Both the position numbers and the translations under genes were made by a program. The notes beneath the pieces were generated by a model that was not told the DNA's origin, did no database searches, and was given only the letters and a program-made list of their open reading frames with translations. From the NCBI GenBank assembly GCA_015232335.1, contig JADFZV010000002.1, positions 110,148 through 174,147 of the forward strand: 64,000 nucleotides of DNA. The letters run 5' to 3'. Below, one piece after another: positions 41,237-51,283 of this stretch; position 1 is the first letter of the stretch, and each line of letters starts with the position of its first letter. Source of the DNA: Alphaproteobacteria bacterium. GTDB lineage: Bacteria > Pseudomonadota > Alphaproteobacteria > Rhodospirillales > WMHbin7.

Positions 41237-43245
41237 GGCACCACCCGGCGCAGTGCTGCCACGATCAACATCAAGAGCAAGGTCAGGAACATCATCAGCA
41301 GGTGGCGGCGAACGGTCATGGTCTGCAGGCGGTTCAAGCGGTTGGCCAGATTGACCACGCCATTTGCCAGGGGCTGGTAGATGCCCTGCCAGACCGGGTC
41401 GATCAGGCGAAGGGTCAGGAGGGCAGGGCGCGTCTCGTTCGGCATGGGCATGTCCACCTCTTCCTTGGCCGAGAAGAGGGTCGCGCCATAGACCCGCCTT
41501 AAGGGCTGGGCGAAGCTGGAGGCGCTGTACTGGAAGCTTGGGCTGGCCTCCTTGTGGCCGCAATCCCAGGCGGGTCCTCTGCGGATGTTTCTGGTGCCAA
41601 AGCCCTTGATGACGGCCACCGTGCCCAGGATCAGAATGACCACCGAGGCCACCAGAACGGTGCCTGAGTAGGAACCCCGCGTCTCGCTGATGGGGGCCAG
41701 CCAGGGCCAGCCCTGGACGATGGTTTCCGACAGTTGCGCTTTGATCAGATTCTGCGCCACCTCGGACAGTTGCGAGGTGACGGTGACGGGAACGATGCCC
41801 AGAAGGGCGCAAAGCCCTGCCAGGAAAACGAGGACGGCGCGCATGGACAGCGACACCTCATGCGCCGTTTCGGCGGCGACGCTGCGCGCTCGGCCCAGAA
41901 AGACCATGCCGAAGGCGCGCACGAAGGTGGCGGCGGCCAGGGCTGCCGAAAGGGCGAGCAGGGCCGCCACGACGGGAGAGCCGAATTTCATGGCCCAGTT
42001 GGGAATCTTGGGCCCCAGGAACAGGGATTGCAAAATCAGCCATTCCGAGACGAAACCATTTAAGGGAGGCAGGGCTGAAATCGCTGCGGCCCCTACCAGA
42101 AAGGCGGCTGCCGTGACCGGCATGCGGTGAATAAGCCCCCCCAGCTTCTCGATATTGCGCTCGCCGGTGCTGGCCAGCACGGCTCCAGCCCCCAGGAAAA
42201 GCAGGCTTTTCATCACCGAGTGGTTGAGCATGTGGTAAAGGCTGGCGGCCAGAGCCAGAGCGGCATAGGACGTCTTGCCCTCGCCTTTGAAGGCAAGGGC
42301 AACGCCCAGGCCGATCAGGACCACGCCGACATTCTCGACCGTGGAATAGGCCAGCAGGCGCTTCAGATCAGTCTGCATCAGGGCGTAGAGAATGCCGACA
42401 ACGGCGGTGACGCCGCCCAGAACCATGATGATGGCGCCCCACCACCAGGCGGGCGTGGGGCCGAAATCGAAGAGCAGGCGGGCCAGAGCGTAAAGGGCCA
42501 CCTTGGTCATGACGCCGCTCATCAGGGCCGAGACATGGCTGGGAGCCGCCGGATGGGCCAACGGAAGCCAGGCGTGCAGGGGCACCAGCCCCGCCTTTGA
42601 CCCGGCCCCCAGCAGCCCCAGCAGCACGACCAGCGAAGATTGCAGGCCGTCCAGTTTGGCGGCGCGCATCGAGGTGAAATCATAGCCGCCACCGGCCTGA
42701 GCCAGAATGCCGAAGGCGCCCAGCAGACAGAAGGTGCCGAACAGCGCCATGATCAGATAGGTAAAGGCGGCCTTACGGTTTTCCTCCTCCTCGTGATCGG
42801 CCAGGACCATCAGCCAGCTTGATGCCGACATGAATTCCCAGGAAACCAGGAAGGAAAAGGCGTCGTCGGACATCAGAGCCATGTTCATCCCGGCCAGAAA
42901 CATGGGATAGGCCACGGCGACGCGGGCGGGATGTTTCAGATGGCGCACATAGGTGATGCCGAACAGCGAGGCGGCTGCAGCGCCCAGATTGATGATGACC
43001 AGAAAGAATCCGGAAAAGCCGTCGATGCGAAAATGAGCTTTCAGCCAGGGCAGACCTACCGGCAATTGAACGTGGTCGGCTCCGCCTTTCAAGACGGCCA
43101 TGGCGCCGATCACGCCCAGAATGCAAGAAACGGCGAAGCAGGCGGCATGAACGAGCGAAGGCGTATTTTCCCGCCGGTGCAGGACCATGGCCAGCATCGT
43201 CAAGAATGGCAAAACAGCCACCGCAAGCAGGGCTTGCGCCGTCAC
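41233..43245 (-). CDS. hyfB: HyfB-like large antiporter-type subunit
   Basis: A 670-residue membrane protein related to NuoL and HyfB, first gene of the six-gene set. The pumping signatures are the helix-5 Glu in LVSWEFMSASSWLMV, the Lys in GAGSKAGLVPLHAWLPLAHPAAPSHVSALMSG and LLAYSTVENVGVV. After the usual helices is a long segment with a cytoplasmic loop (GFGTRNIRRGPAWDCGHKEASPSFQYSA, typical of HyfB) and a last helix at the C-terminus. Its ATG is at 43245 with an AGAGGAGG site. The upstream region 43246-43350 probably holds the operon promoter. Confidence 0.92.
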   Translation of the reverse strand: MTAQALLAVAVLPFLTMLAMVLHRRENTPSLVHAACFAVSCILGVIGAMAVLKGGADHVQLPVGLPWLKAHFRIDGFSGFFLVIINLGAAAASLFGITYVRHLKHPARVAVAYPMFLAGMNMALMSDDAFSFLVSWEFMSASSWLMVLADHEEEENRKAAFTYLIMALFGTFCLLGAFGILAQAGGGYDFTSMRAAKLDGLQSSLVVLLGLLGAGSKAGLVPLHAWLPLAHPAAPSHVSALMSGVMTKVALYALARLLFDFGPTPAWWWGAIIMVLGGVTAVVGILYALMQTDLKRLLAYSTVENVGVVLIGLGVALAFKGEGKTSYAALALAASLYHMLNHSVMKSLLFLGAGAVLASTGERNIEKLGGLIHRMPVTAAAFLVGAAAISALPPLNGFVSEWLILQSLFLGPKIPNWAMKFGSPVVAALLALSAALAAATFVRAFGMVFLGRARSVAAETAHEVSLSMRAVLVFLAGLCALLGIVPVTVTSQLSEVAQNLIKAQLSETIVQGWPWLAPISETRGSYSGTVLVASVVILILGTVAVIKGFGTRNIRRGPAWDCGHKEASPSFQYSASSFAQPLRRVYGATLFSAKEEVDMPMPNETRPALLTLRLIDPVWQGIYQPLANGVVNLANRLNRLQTMTVRRHLLMMFLTLLLMLIVAALRRVVP

Positions 43246-43315
43246 GTCGACCTCCTCTTAGAGCATCGGAATCTGGGCCGGAAAGGCACCAGGATCGTGG
43301 AGGTATCATAGGACG

Positions 43316-43337
43316 CCCTTGCAGGTTGTCGCAAGGG
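43316..43337. repeat. 7-bp inverted repeat between GST and hyfB
   Basis: CCCTTGC (43316-43322), 8-base centre, GCAAGGG (43331-43337). It lies between the GST stop (43351) and the hyfB start (43245). No T-run follows on the minus strand, so termination would be weak. It may be an operator for the hyf-like operon. Confidence 0.4.
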
Positions 43338-43350
43338 AAGAGCGGTGGGA

Positions 43351-43995
43351 TTACTGACTTTTTAAGGCGACTTCCTCTTTGGCGCCTTCTTGCCATTCCT
43401 GCATGGCGGGCAGAGCCCAGACGGCGTCCATATAGGCCCTAATCTCAGGGGAAACGGCAACGCCATAAGTGGTGAACCGGCTCACCACGGGGGCGTACAT
43501 GGCGTCGGCTATGGTGAATTTTCCGAACAAGAAGGGGCCGTTCTGGCCGAATTGCGTCAGACATTCGCCCCAAAGCGACAAAATTCGTTCTATGTCGGAC
43601 TTGGCTAACTGGGGGCCCTCGGGATTTTCAGGGCGGCCCATGATATCCATCGGGCAGTTCTGGCGAAGCGTGGCAAAGCCTGAATGCATTTCGGCGGAAA
43701 CCGAGCGGGCGACGGCGCGCGCTTTTTCGTCGATGGGCCAAAGCCTGTCCTCGGGATGGCGTTCGGCCAGATATTCCAAGATGGCCAGAGAATCCCAGAC
43801 AGCCAAGTCGTGATGCAGCAAAACGGGGACCTTGCCGGACGGAGAGTGCTTGAGGATTTGCGCCTTAGCGTCGGGAGCGCGCAGATTGACCGATTCGGCA
43901 TGGAAAGGAATGCCCGCCACCTTCATGCCCAGCCAGGGCCGCAAGGACCAGGACGAGGTATTCATGTTGCCGATGACCAGCCGATAGGTGCTCAT
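43351..43995 (-). CDS. Glutathione S-transferase family protein
   Basis: A 214-residue protein with the thioredoxin-like GST-N fold: NMNTSSWSLRPWLGMKVAGIPF at the start (catalytic Ser candidates in SSWS), SPSGKVPVLL with the cis-Pro, and AVWDSLAILEYLAERHPE for the glutathione-binding site. The C-terminal helical domain includes FTIADAMYAPVVSRF. It is encoded just upstream of hyfB on the same strand with a 105-base gap, which is probably a separate transcription unit. The substrate is unknown. Confidence 0.9.
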   Translation of the reverse strand: MSTYRLVIGNMNTSSWSLRPWLGMKVAGIPFHAESVNLRAPDAKAQILKHSPSGKVPVLLHHDLAVWDSLAILEYLAERHPEDRLWPIDEKARAVARSVSAEMHSGFATLRQNCPMDIMGRPENPEGPQLAKSDIERILSLWGECLTQFGQNGPFLFGKFTIADAMYAPVVSRFTTYGVAVSPEIRAYMDAVWALPAMQEWQEGAKEEVALKSQ

Positions 43996-44042
43996 GCGTC
44001 TCTCCTTGCATTTCGCGTCAGGCCTCGCATGATGGACAGAGG

Positions 44043-45449
44043 ATGTCCGTCAGGCAAGGTGAACACATCGTGTCCCGCTCTGGTTTAATGCAAAAGTCTT
44101 CAACCGCGATTCCCCTGCTGCCCTTTTCGCAAGACAGCTTAAGCGTTTGGCTGAAACGCCAGCCGAAGCATGTCCGGGCATGGGTGGCTGCGCATGGATT
44201 TGCCGCCAAGGCGGGCTGTCATCTGGCTCTTCCTGCTCCCGGGGGAGGAATCTCTCATATGCTTCTGGGGCTCTCCGGTCTTGACTCGCCCTGGGACTGG
44301 GCGGGGTTTCCTCGTTCGCTTCCCAAGGGATGTTACCGAATCGAGGCCAGGTTGAAACCCCAAGAAGCCGATGCGGCGGCCCTGGGCTGGGCGCTGGGGT
44401 CTTACGACTTCCAGAATTATAAGAAGCCGACAAATCCGAAGGCCCGGTTGGTCTGGCCAATAGGGGCTTGTAGGGATGAGGTAACGGCTCTTTACGAAGC
44501 GATTTGTCTGGTGCGCGATCTAGTCACGACGCCTGCATCGGATCTGGGGCCTGTTGAGTTGGCCTTCGAGGCCAGAAAGCTTTCGCGCCGTCATGGTGCG
44601 GCATGCAAAGTCACAACCGGTCAGGCGCTTTTGAAGGCGGGCTATCCGGCCATTCATGCCGTGGGCCGGGGCAGTAGTCGCGCTCCCCGATTGATCGACA
44701 TCTCATGGGGCAAGACCCGCCATCCCCTGATCGCCATCGTGGGCAAGGGGGTCTGTTTCGATTCCGGTGGGCTCGACCTTAAACCCTCGCCAGCCATGAA
44801 ACTGATGAAGAAGGATATGGGCGGGGCGGCGCATGCCCTGGCCCTGGCCCATCTGATCATGTCGGCCAGGCTGCCGGTGCGGCTTCGCTTGCTGATCCCG
44901 GCTGTCGAGAATATGCCGGGGCCGGATGCCATGCGCCCGCTCGATGTCTTGAAAACCAGGGCCGGATTAACGGTCGAGGTTGGCAATACCGATGCCGAGG
45001 GACGCCTGATCCTGGCCGACGGACTAACGGCTGCGGTTGAGGCAAAGCCCGATCTTCTGCTGGATTTTGCCACTTTGACCGGGGCGGCGCGCTCGGCCCT
45101 GGGGCCTGATCTTCCCGCCCTGTTTTGCAATGACGACAGGCTGGCCCAAGAGCTATTGGCGGCGTCGGTGCGAGAAGAGGATCCGCTTTGGCGTCTGCCA
45201 CTGTGGGCCGGATATGACGAGATGTTGAAAAGTTCGGTGGCAGACCTGAACAGCGCACCCGATTCGCCCTTTGCCGGGGCCATCACAGCGGCTTTGTTTC
45301 TCAAGCGATTCGTGCCCGGCGATGTCGCCTGGGCGCATCTCGATCTTTTCGCCTGGAACGCTAAGGACAGGCCGGGCAGACCCGTGGGCGGCGAGGCGAT
45401 GGGGCTTCGTGCCGTCTTTTCCTTCTTGAAGAAAAGATATAAATCGTGA
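44043..45449 (+). CDS. M17 leucyl aminopeptidase-family protease
   Basis: A 468-residue cytoplasmic metallopeptidase related to PepA/PepB. Metal and catalytic residues are visible in VGKGVCFDSGGLDLKPS (Lys and Asp), KKDMGGAAH, and the family signature NTDAEGRLILADGL. The N-terminal domain is shorter than in PepA and divergent, closer to the PepB-like group. The ATG at 44043 is used; a later ATG (44088) would shorten the N-terminus by 15 residues. It is divergent from the GST gene with only 47 bases between them. Confidence 0.88.
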   Translation: MSVRQGEHIVSRSGLMQKSSTAIPLLPFSQDSLSVWLKRQPKHVRAWVAAHGFAAKAGCHLALPAPGGGISHMLLGLSGLDSPWDWAGFPRSLPKGCYRIEARLKPQEADAAALGWALGSYDFQNYKKPTNPKARLVWPIGACRDEVTALYEAICLVRDLVTTPASDLGPVELAFEARKLSRRHGAACKVTTGQALLKAGYPAIHAVGRGSSRAPRLIDISWGKTRHPLIAIVGKGVCFDSGGLDLKPSPAMKLMKKDMGGAAHALALAHLIMSARLPVRLRLLIPAVENMPGPDAMRPLDVLKTRAGLTVEVGNTDAEGRLILADGLTAAVEAKPDLLLDFATLTGAARSALGPDLPALFCNDDRLAQELLAASVREEDPLWRLPLWAGYDEMLKSSVADLNSAPDSPFAGAITAALFLKRFVPGDVAWAHLDLFAWNAKDRPGRPVGGEAMGLRAVFSFLKKRYKS

Positions 45450-45500
45450 AACGCTAATTCGATCTGGACAATCCGAAAGCGTAACGATACCGTCCAGCCC

Positions 45501-45878
45501 ATGGGAATAGATTTGAAACCGGTCCAGGCGCTCGATCTTTGGCGCGGAGCCATCGTGGAAAGCGTTCGCAGGGATGCGCCTGATCTGTCGGCCAGACAGA
45601 TGGCCTTGCTGTTGACCGTCTATCTGACCTCGCCGCCGCATACCGTGCGGGGCCTTGCCTTATCCCTCAATATTTCGAAACCTGCGGTTAGCCGAGCGCT
45701 CGATCGCTTGGGCGATCTAGGCCTCGTCAAGCGCAAGCTGGACGAAACCGATCGGCGCAGCGTGCTGGTTCAGCGCACCGTCAAAGGCTCGGTTTTCCTG
45801 CGCGAATTTGGCGACATCGTGGTAAGTGCGGCCAGTGACTCGGTCATTCGCGATCCCGAGGCGGGCGCTGGAAACTGA
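45501..45878 (+). CDS. MarR-like transcription regulator
   Basis: A 125-residue winged-helix protein: SARQMALLLTVYLTSPPHTVRGLALSLNISKPAVSRALDRLGDLGLVKRK, followed by a wing DETDRRSVLVQRT, is a MarR-type DNA-binding domain. The usual dimerisation helices at the C-terminus are shortened, so it is on the small side. It lies 51 bases after the aminopeptidase gene on the same strand and 6 bases from the end of the converging dmeF gene. Target unknown; dmeF or the aminopeptidase are candidates by position only. Confidence 0.75.
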   Translation: MGIDLKPVQALDLWRGAIVESVRRDAPDLSARQMALLLTVYLTSPPHTVRGLALSLNISKPAVSRALDRLGDLGLVKRKLDETDRRSVLVQRTVKGSVFLREFGDIVVSAASDSVIRDPEAGAGN

Positions 45879-45884
45879 CCGGCG

Positions 45885-46820
45885 TCAGTCCTTCTGGCAG
45901 GAATGCACTTCGATGCTGATATGGCTGAGTTCGTGGATGCCCGCCAGCAAGCGCTTGTAGTGATCGGGGCTTTGCGGTGTTTTGCTGACCACGGACAGAA
46001 CGGCCGCCCAATGACGCGGTCCAATCTTCCATAAATGCAGGTCGGCCAGCCAGTTGTCGTCAACTTGCTCGATGGCGGCGCGGACGTCGTTCTCAAGCTC
46101 CTTGTCTCTGTTCATGTCGAGAAGGGCTGCACCTGAACTCTGGAACAGGTCCCAGGCCCATTTCGAGATGACGGCGGCACCGACGAATCCCATGACCGGG
46201 TCCAGCCACCACCAGCCCAGAACCTTGCCGAAGAGAAGGGCGATGATGGCCAGGACCGAGGTGAAGGCATCGGCGATGACATGGACGTATGCCGCGCGCA
46301 GATTGTGGTCGTGATGCCTGTGTTCATCGTGATGATCATGATCATGATGGTCATGGTCATGGTCGTGAGCGCCCAGTATGACGGCGCATGCGATGTTGAC
46401 GATCAGCCCGACGACGGCAACCAGCAAGGCTTCGTTGAAGGCGATGGTTTGGGTAGCGAAAAGCCGTTTTCCCGACTCGTACACCATCAACAGGGCGACC
46501 ATGCCCAGAATGATGGTGCTGGTAAAGGCCGCCAGTTCTCCCACCTTGCCGGTGCCAAAACTGTAACGGGAATCACCTTGATGCCGACGCGCATAGGCAT
46601 AGGCAAAGGCCGCGATTCCCAGGGCTCCGGCATGGGTTGCCATGTGGAAGCCGTCGGCCAGAAGCGCCATTGAATTGGTAAGGACTCCGGCTGCGATCTC
46701 GATCGCCATCATGCCCATGGTTATGGCAACGACAAGCCTGGTCCGCCGCTCGGCTCCCAACTCATGGCCGGTTTCAAAGCGGTGCGAATGGGTCCAGGGC
46801 GAGATATCCCTATTGTGCAT
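45885..46820 (-). CDS. dmeF: Cation diffusion facilitator, DmeF-like Co/Ni efflux
   Basis: A 311-residue six-helix transporter of the CDF family. It opens HNRDISPWTHSHRF, which I associate with DmeF proteins, and shows helix-2 metal residues in LLADGFHMATH and helix-5 residues in YVHVIADAFTSV. Between helices 4 and 5 is a His/Asp-rich loop of about 22 residues (alternating HDHD and HH near residues 155-180), a metal buffer common in DmeF. I place the start at the ATG at 46820; a longer frame to 46913 overlaps the neighbouring phosphatase gene. The C-terminal cytoplasmic domain ends HISIEVHSC. Substrate (cobalt, nickel) is by family analogy. Confidence 0.88.
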   Translation of the reverse strand: MHNRDISPWTHSHRFETGHELGAERRTRLVVAITMGMMAIEIAAGVLTNSMALLADGFHMATHAGALGIAAFAYAYARRHQGDSRYSFGTGKVGELAAFTSTIILGMVALLMVYESGKRLFATQTIAFNEALLVAVVGLIVNIACAVILGAHDHDHDHHDHDHHDEHRHHDHNLRAAYVHVIADAFTSVLAIIALLFGKVLGWWWLDPVMGFVGAAVISKWAWDLFQSSGAALLDMNRDKELENDVRAAIEQVDDNWLADLHLWKIGPRHWAAVLSVVSKTPQSPDHYKRLLAGIHELSHISIEVHSCQKD

Positions 46821-46837
46821 ATAGTGCCGCCCAGATT

Positions 46838-47407
46838 TCAGGACGCCTGATCCAGGTCCTTGGGGCGAACGAAGGCCTCCAGGCAAGCCCCGCCTTCCTT
46901 CAATTCCTTCCAATCCGTGCCCATAAGGCGCAGCACGGCCAGAGCGCCCGTGGGGAACTTGACCTGCATGCGGGCCAGTCCGGCTTTGTCGTTGCTTTGC
47001 TCAGGGTTGGCCAGCAACAGCGCCAAATCCTCGATCCCCGGATTGTGCGCGATCACCAGTGCCGATGAAACATCGGGTTTCAGCCGATTCAAGCGGGCCA
47101 GAAGCTCCTGATGGCCGATCAAATATAAATCCTTGGGAAGTTCAGCCTTCATTCCGGGCATCAGGCTTGAAAGCGCCTTCAGGGTTTGGCAGGTGCGGAT
47201 TGCGGGCGAACAGAGGATGCGCTGGGGCAAAATGCCCAGGCCAAGGATCAAATGGGCCATTTTCAGGGCGTCTTTTTCGCCCCTGGGGCTCAAGGGGCGC
47301 TCGAAATCGCCCGTTTCCTTGCCACCTGCTGCCGCCTTGGCGTGGCGCAACAAGAAGAGATAGCGGGCTTTGCCGGGTTTTTTGGTCAATTTTGGCATCG
47401 GTGACAT
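46838..47407 (-). CDS. SixA-like histidine phosphatase
   Basis: A 189-residue phosphoglycerate-mutase-fold phosphatase with the catalytic motif FLLRHAKAA near residue 20 and a second His in [12 protein letters not shown]. Size and the RHAK variant fit the SixA group, which removes phosphate from phosphohistidine proteins. A C-terminal domain follows ([13 protein letters not shown], then [11 protein letters not shown]), usual for this subfamily. The ATG at 47407 is one choice; another lies three codons later. It is divergent from ppk1 and shares a 102-base promoter region with it. Confidence 0.85.
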   Translation of the reverse strand: MSPMPKLTKKPGKARYLFLLRHAKAAAGGKETGDFERPLSPRGEKDALKMAHLILGLGILPQRILCSPAIRTCQTLKALSSLMPGMKAELPKDLYLIGHQELLARLNRLKPDVSSALVIAHNPGIEDLALLLANPEQSNDKAGLARMQVKFPTGALAVLRLMGTDWKELKEGGACLEAFVRPKDLDQAS

Positions 47408-47509
47408 TTTGTCTTATGCCTATGTAAGTATGGCGTTGTTACCAAGTTTCCGCGTAATATACCGCATCAGCGCAGACGATGCGACTTAATCTTACCCAAG
47501 AGATCCCAT

Positions 47510-49693
47510 ATGCCCAAGGATACCGAACCAAAGCAGCCCGAAACCGCAGCCGCCGAGGTGCGGCCAAGTGGTCATCCGGTCGATCTCAAGTCGAAGGATC
47601 GCTTCATCAACCGCGAACTTTCCTGGCTGGCTTTTAATACCCGCGTTTTGGAAGAAGCCAGCAACAAGAATCACCCCCTGTTGGAGCGCCTGCGCTTTCT
47701 GTCGATTTCGGCTTCCAACCTTGACGAGTTCTACATGGTTCGTGTGGCTGGCCTTAAGGGGCAAGTGAAGGCAGGTGTTACCACTGCCTCTCAGGAAGGC
47801 CTTTCGCCGGCACAGCAACTGCTCAACATCAACCGGATGGCCACCGAGCTTCTGGCCCGTCAACTTGAATGCTGGAATACCTTGAAGGGCGATTTGCATT
47901 CGAATGGCGTCAGCGTCATTGGCGAGCCCGATCTCAGCAAGTCCGACAAACGCTGGCTGGAATCCTATTTTACCGATCATATCTTTCCCGTGCTGACGCC
48001 CCTGGCCATCGATCCTGCCCATCCCTTTCCCTTCCTGCCCAATCTGGGCTTTGCCATGATCTTGCATCTGGCCAAGGAGAGCGACGGCGAGACTTTGCGC
48101 GCCCTGGTCCCGCTTCCCCATCAGGTCGAGCGGGTCATCCGCCTGCCGGGCGACGCCATTCGTTTCATCTTTCTGGAAGATGTGGTCAGCCTGTTCCTGG
48201 GCCACCTGTTCCACGGCTTCAAGGTTCTGTCCAAAGGCTTGTTCAGGGTTATCCGCGACAGCGAAATCGATATCGATGACGAAGCCGAGGATCTGGTGCG
48301 CGTTTTCGAAACCGCCTTGAAGCGCAGAAGGCGCGGCCACTGTATCCGTCTGACCATCAATTCCGGCTTGCCCGAGGATTTGCGCAAGATCGTCGTCGAC
48401 GAGATGGAGGCGGCCGAGGAGGATATCTTCGTTCTGGACGGGCTTTTGGGTATTGTCGATGTCAAGCAGATCATCACCGACGAACGCCCTGATCTTCTGT
48501 TCACGCCCTATAATGCGCGCTTTCCGGAACGTATCCGCGATTTCGGCGGCGACTGTTTTGCCGCCATCAGCAAAAAGGATATCGTGGTCCATCACCCCTT
48601 CGAAAGTTTCGACGTGGTGGTGCAGTTCCTAAGGCAGGCGGCCAGAGACCCGCATGTGGTGGCGATCAAGCAGACGCTTTACCGTACCAGCCATGATTCC
48701 CCCATCGTGAAGGAACTGGTCGCTGCCGCCGAAGCCGGCAAGTCGGTGACCGCCATGGTCGAGTTGAAGGCCCGTTTCGACGAAGAGGCCAATATCCGCT
48801 GGGCGCGCGATCTGGAAGCCGCAGGGGCTCAGGTTGTCTTCGGCTTCATCGAGTTGAAGACGCATGCCAAGATTTCCCAGGTGGTGCGCCGAGAACAGGG
48901 CGGACTTCGCAGCTATGTTCATTTCGGCACCGGCAACTATCATCCCATCACCGCCAAGGTCTATACCGACCTGTCCTTCTTCACCTGCGATCCGGCCCTG
49001 GGGCGCGATGCCGCCAAGGCCTTCAATTACATGACCGGCTATGCCGTTCCCGATTCAATGGAGAAGCTGGCGATTGCCCCCCTGGGCATTCGTGATCGCC
49101 TGCTGGGTCTGATCGATGAAGAGATCGGTCATGCCAAGGCGGGCCAGCCCGCCACCATCTGGGCCAAGATGAATTCCCTGGTCGACAAGAAATTGATCGA
49201 TGCGCTTTACAAGGCCAGCCATGCCGGGGTGCAGATCGACTTGATCATCCGCGGCATCTGCTGCCTGAAGCCCGGCGTTCCCGGCCTTTCTGAAAACATC
49301 CGCGTGAAAAGCATCGTCGGCAGATTCCTTGAACATTCGCGCATCATCGCCTTTGGCAACGGCGCCAAGATGCCGTCGCGTCAGGCTAAGATCTTCATCT
49401 CCTCGGCCGACTGGATGCAGCGGAACATGGATTGGCGGGTCGAGACCCTGGTGCCCATCGAGAATTCCACCGTGCATCGCCAGATTCTCGATCAGATCAT
49501 GGTTGCCAATATGAAGGACGTGGCCCAAAGCTGGGTGCTGAAGTCTGACGGAACCTATGAGCGCATGGACCACAAGGGCGATAAATTCTCGGCGCATACC
49601 TACTTTATGACCAACCCCAGCCTGTCTGGCCGCGGTAGCGCCACATCGCGTGGCCGTGCCGCACCCAAACTGCTGCTGGGGAATGGCGGATGA
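47510..49693 (+). CDS. ppk1: Polyphosphate kinase 1
   Basis: A 727-residue enzyme that reversibly makes polyphosphate from ATP. The opening [34 protein letters not shown], and the two PLD-like halves are intact. The catalytic His is in [14 protein letters not shown] (equivalent to E. coli His435); [19 protein letters not shown] and the second-domain [19 protein letters not shown] carry further active-site residues. The start ATG has AAGAGAT upstream. The stop overlaps the ppx ATG (ATGA), so kinase and hydrolase are translated together. The tail is Ser/Arg/Gly-rich. Confidence 0.96.
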   Translation: MPKDTEPKQPETAAAEVRPSGHPVDLKSKDRFINRELSWLAFNTRVLEEASNKNHPLLERLRFLSISASNLDEFYMVRVAGLKGQVKAGVTTASQEGLSPAQQLLNINRMATELLARQLECWNTLKGDLHSNGVSVIGEPDLSKSDKRWLESYFTDHIFPVLTPLAIDPAHPFPFLPNLGFAMILHLAKESDGETLRALVPLPHQVERVIRLPGDAIRFIFLEDVVSLFLGHLFHGFKVLSKGLFRVIRDSEIDIDDEAEDLVRVFETALKRRRRGHCIRLTINSGLPEDLRKIVVDEMEAAEEDIFVLDGLLGIVDVKQIITDERPDLLFTPYNARFPERIRDFGGDCFAAISKKDIVVHHPFESFDVVVQFLRQAARDPHVVAIKQTLYRTSHDSPIVKELVAAAEAGKSVTAMVELKARFDEEANIRWARDLEAAGAQVVFGFIELKTHAKISQVVRREQGGLRSYVHFGTGNYHPITAKVYTDLSFFTCDPALGRDAAKAFNYMTGYAVPDSMEKLAIAPLGIRDRLLGLIDEEIGHAKAGQPATIWAKMNSLVDKKLIDALYKASHAGVQIDLIIRGICCLKPGVPGLSENIRVKSIVGRFLEHSRIIAFGNGAKMPSRQAKIFISSADWMQRNMDWRVETLVPIENSTVHRQILDQIMVANMKDVAQSWVLKSDGTYERMDHKGDKFSAHTYFMTNPSLSGRGSATSRGRAAPKLLLGNGG

Positions 49694-51201
49694 ACGTCGC
49701 TACCGGAGCAAAGCCCCGGACAACGCAAAGCCGCCGCCATCCGGTGGCGATCATCGATATCGGATCGAATTCGATTCGTCTTTGCGTCTATGACGGACTG
49801 ATCCGCACGCCGACCCCCATGTTCAACGAAAAGGTGCTCTGCGCCCTGGGCCAGGGGTTGGACGCCAGGGGGCGTCTTAATCCCGAGGGGGTCGGGATGG
49901 CCCGAGGCGCCCTTGGCCGTTTCGTAGCCCTTGCCAACGCCATGGGGGCGGCCCGTATCGACGTGCTGGCCACCGCCGCCGTGCGCGACGCCAAGGATGG
50001 AAAGGATTTCGTCGCCAGCATCGAGCGCGATACCGGCGCAAAGATAACCGTTCTTTCCGGCGAGGAAGAAGCCAAGCTGGCGGCCTTGGGCGTCATGTGC
50101 GGCAAGCCCGGCATGACGGGGCTGGTGGCCGATCTGGGAGGCGGCAGTCTTGATCTGGTCGAGGTCGATCAGGGCGGATTCGGTTCCTTCGCCTCGCTAC
50201 CCCTGGGTGTTCTGAGAATTGCCGAAAAGGCCGGAGATGATCGCGCCAAGGCGCTTGATCATATCGAAAAGCATTTGAACAAGATTCCCTGGCTGTCCCA
50301 GATGCAGGGCCAACCCCTCTATGCCGTGGGGGGGGCCTGGCGTTCCTTGGCTAGGCTGTGCATTGCCCAGACGGGCTATCCGCTTCAGGTGCTGGATAAT
50401 TTCACCTTGGGGCGGCGCGAGGCTGATGGGCTGGTCGATCTGATTTCCCGTCAAAGCAAGCGATCCTTGGAAAAATTCGGCTCGGTTTCCAAGAAGCGCG
50501 TGGCGACGCTGCCCCAAGCGGCCCTGCTTTTGTCGCATCTGATGGTTCTGGCCAAACCAGAACGACTTGTCTTCTCCGTTTATGGCCTTCGGGAGGGTCA
50601 GTTCTACAAGCATCTGCCCGAAAGCCTTAAGGCCGAAGACCCGCTGGTCGCGGCCTGCCGCGATTTGGCAAGGCGGCTGGGGCGCTTTTCCGAACATGCC
50701 GACGAGATCATCGTCTGGTCGGCGCCGATTTTCGCAGGCGAATCGGATCAGCAACAGCGCTTGCGCATGGCGGCGGCCCTCTTGTCGGACGCTTTTTGGA
50801 ACGAACATCCCGACTATCGGGCGGAACAGGCCTTCTTGCGCACTTTTCGCATGCCCTTCATGGGGCTTGAACACCAGGAGCGCGCTTTTCTGGCTCTTTC
50901 GATGTTTGCCCGCCATGCCGGAAATCAGGATGCGCCCTATGCACAGCAGGCCCGCGCCATGCTGAGCGAAGAAGCGGGCAAGCGTGCTGAGCAGCTTGGA
51001 CTGGTCTTGCGTCTGGCGCATGTGATGACCGGGGGAACGCCCGGTTTGTTGCCGCATGTCCGGCTGGCCTCCGCCTTGGGCGAGCTTGCCATGATGGTCC
51101 CCGATGGACAGTCGGTGTTCATCGGCGAGGCGATCGAGCGCGCGTTGGACCGCGTGGCGCGATCCTTGGGGCTGAAAAGTTCGGTGATTAGGCGTTTTTA
51201 G
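49690..51201 (+). CDS. ppx: Exopolyphosphatase Ppx/GppA family
   Basis: A 503-residue hydrolase of the actin-like fold that removes terminal phosphates from polyphosphate, or hydrolyses pppGpp in related members. [18 protein letters not shown] is the first phosphate-binding loop; [15 protein letters not shown] and [15 protein letters not shown] are the other signatures. The C-terminal HD-like helical domain is present. It overlaps ppk1 by ATGA. With SixA on the opposite strand upstream and a hemerythrin kinase 82 bases downstream, this is a phosphate or stress-related neighbourhood, but no Pho box was found. Confidence 0.94.
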   Translation: MNVATGAKPRTTQSRRHPVAIIDIGSNSIRLCVYDGLIRTPTPMFNEKVLCALGQGLDARGRLNPEGVGMARGALGRFVALANAMGAARIDVLATAAVRDAKDGKDFVASIERDTGAKITVLSGEEEAKLAALGVMCGKPGMTGLVADLGGGSLDLVEVDQGGFGSFASLPLGVLRIAEKAGDDRAKALDHIEKHLNKIPWLSQMQGQPLYAVGGAWRSLARLCIAQTGYPLQVLDNFTLGRREADGLVDLISRQSKRSLEKFGSVSKKRVATLPQAALLLSHLMVLAKPERLVFSVYGLREGQFYKHLPESLKAEDPLVAACRDLARRLGRFSEHADEIIVWSAPIFAGESDQQQRLRMAAALLSDAFWNEHPDYRAEQAFLRTFRMPFMGLEHQERAFLALSMFARHAGNQDAPYAQQARAMLSEEAGKRAEQLGLVLRLAHVMTGGTPGLLPHVRLASALGELAMMVPDGQSVFIGEAIERALDRVARSLGLKSSVIRRF

Positions 51202-51283
51202 CTGATTGGCCGGGAAAGGGGACGGGCCTGCTGAATTGGCGTATAATGCAAAGGACTCCGTCGCGGACGGCAAGCAGGACGTT

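Noticed and set aside
41237..41812. Long N-terminal extension of the hyfC frame
   Set aside because: It runs inside hyfB in another frame; homology begins at the ATG at 41236, which overlaps the hyfB stop.
46318..46372. Tandem repeat or CRISPR-like array in the dmeF gene
   Set aside because: The repeated CATGATGGTCATGGTC-type pattern is the codon signature of the His/Asp-rich metal loop, not an array with spacers.
47408..47509. Pho box in the divergent sixA-like/ppk1 promoter
   Set aside because: No CTGTCAT-type direct repeats at 11-bp spacing were seen.
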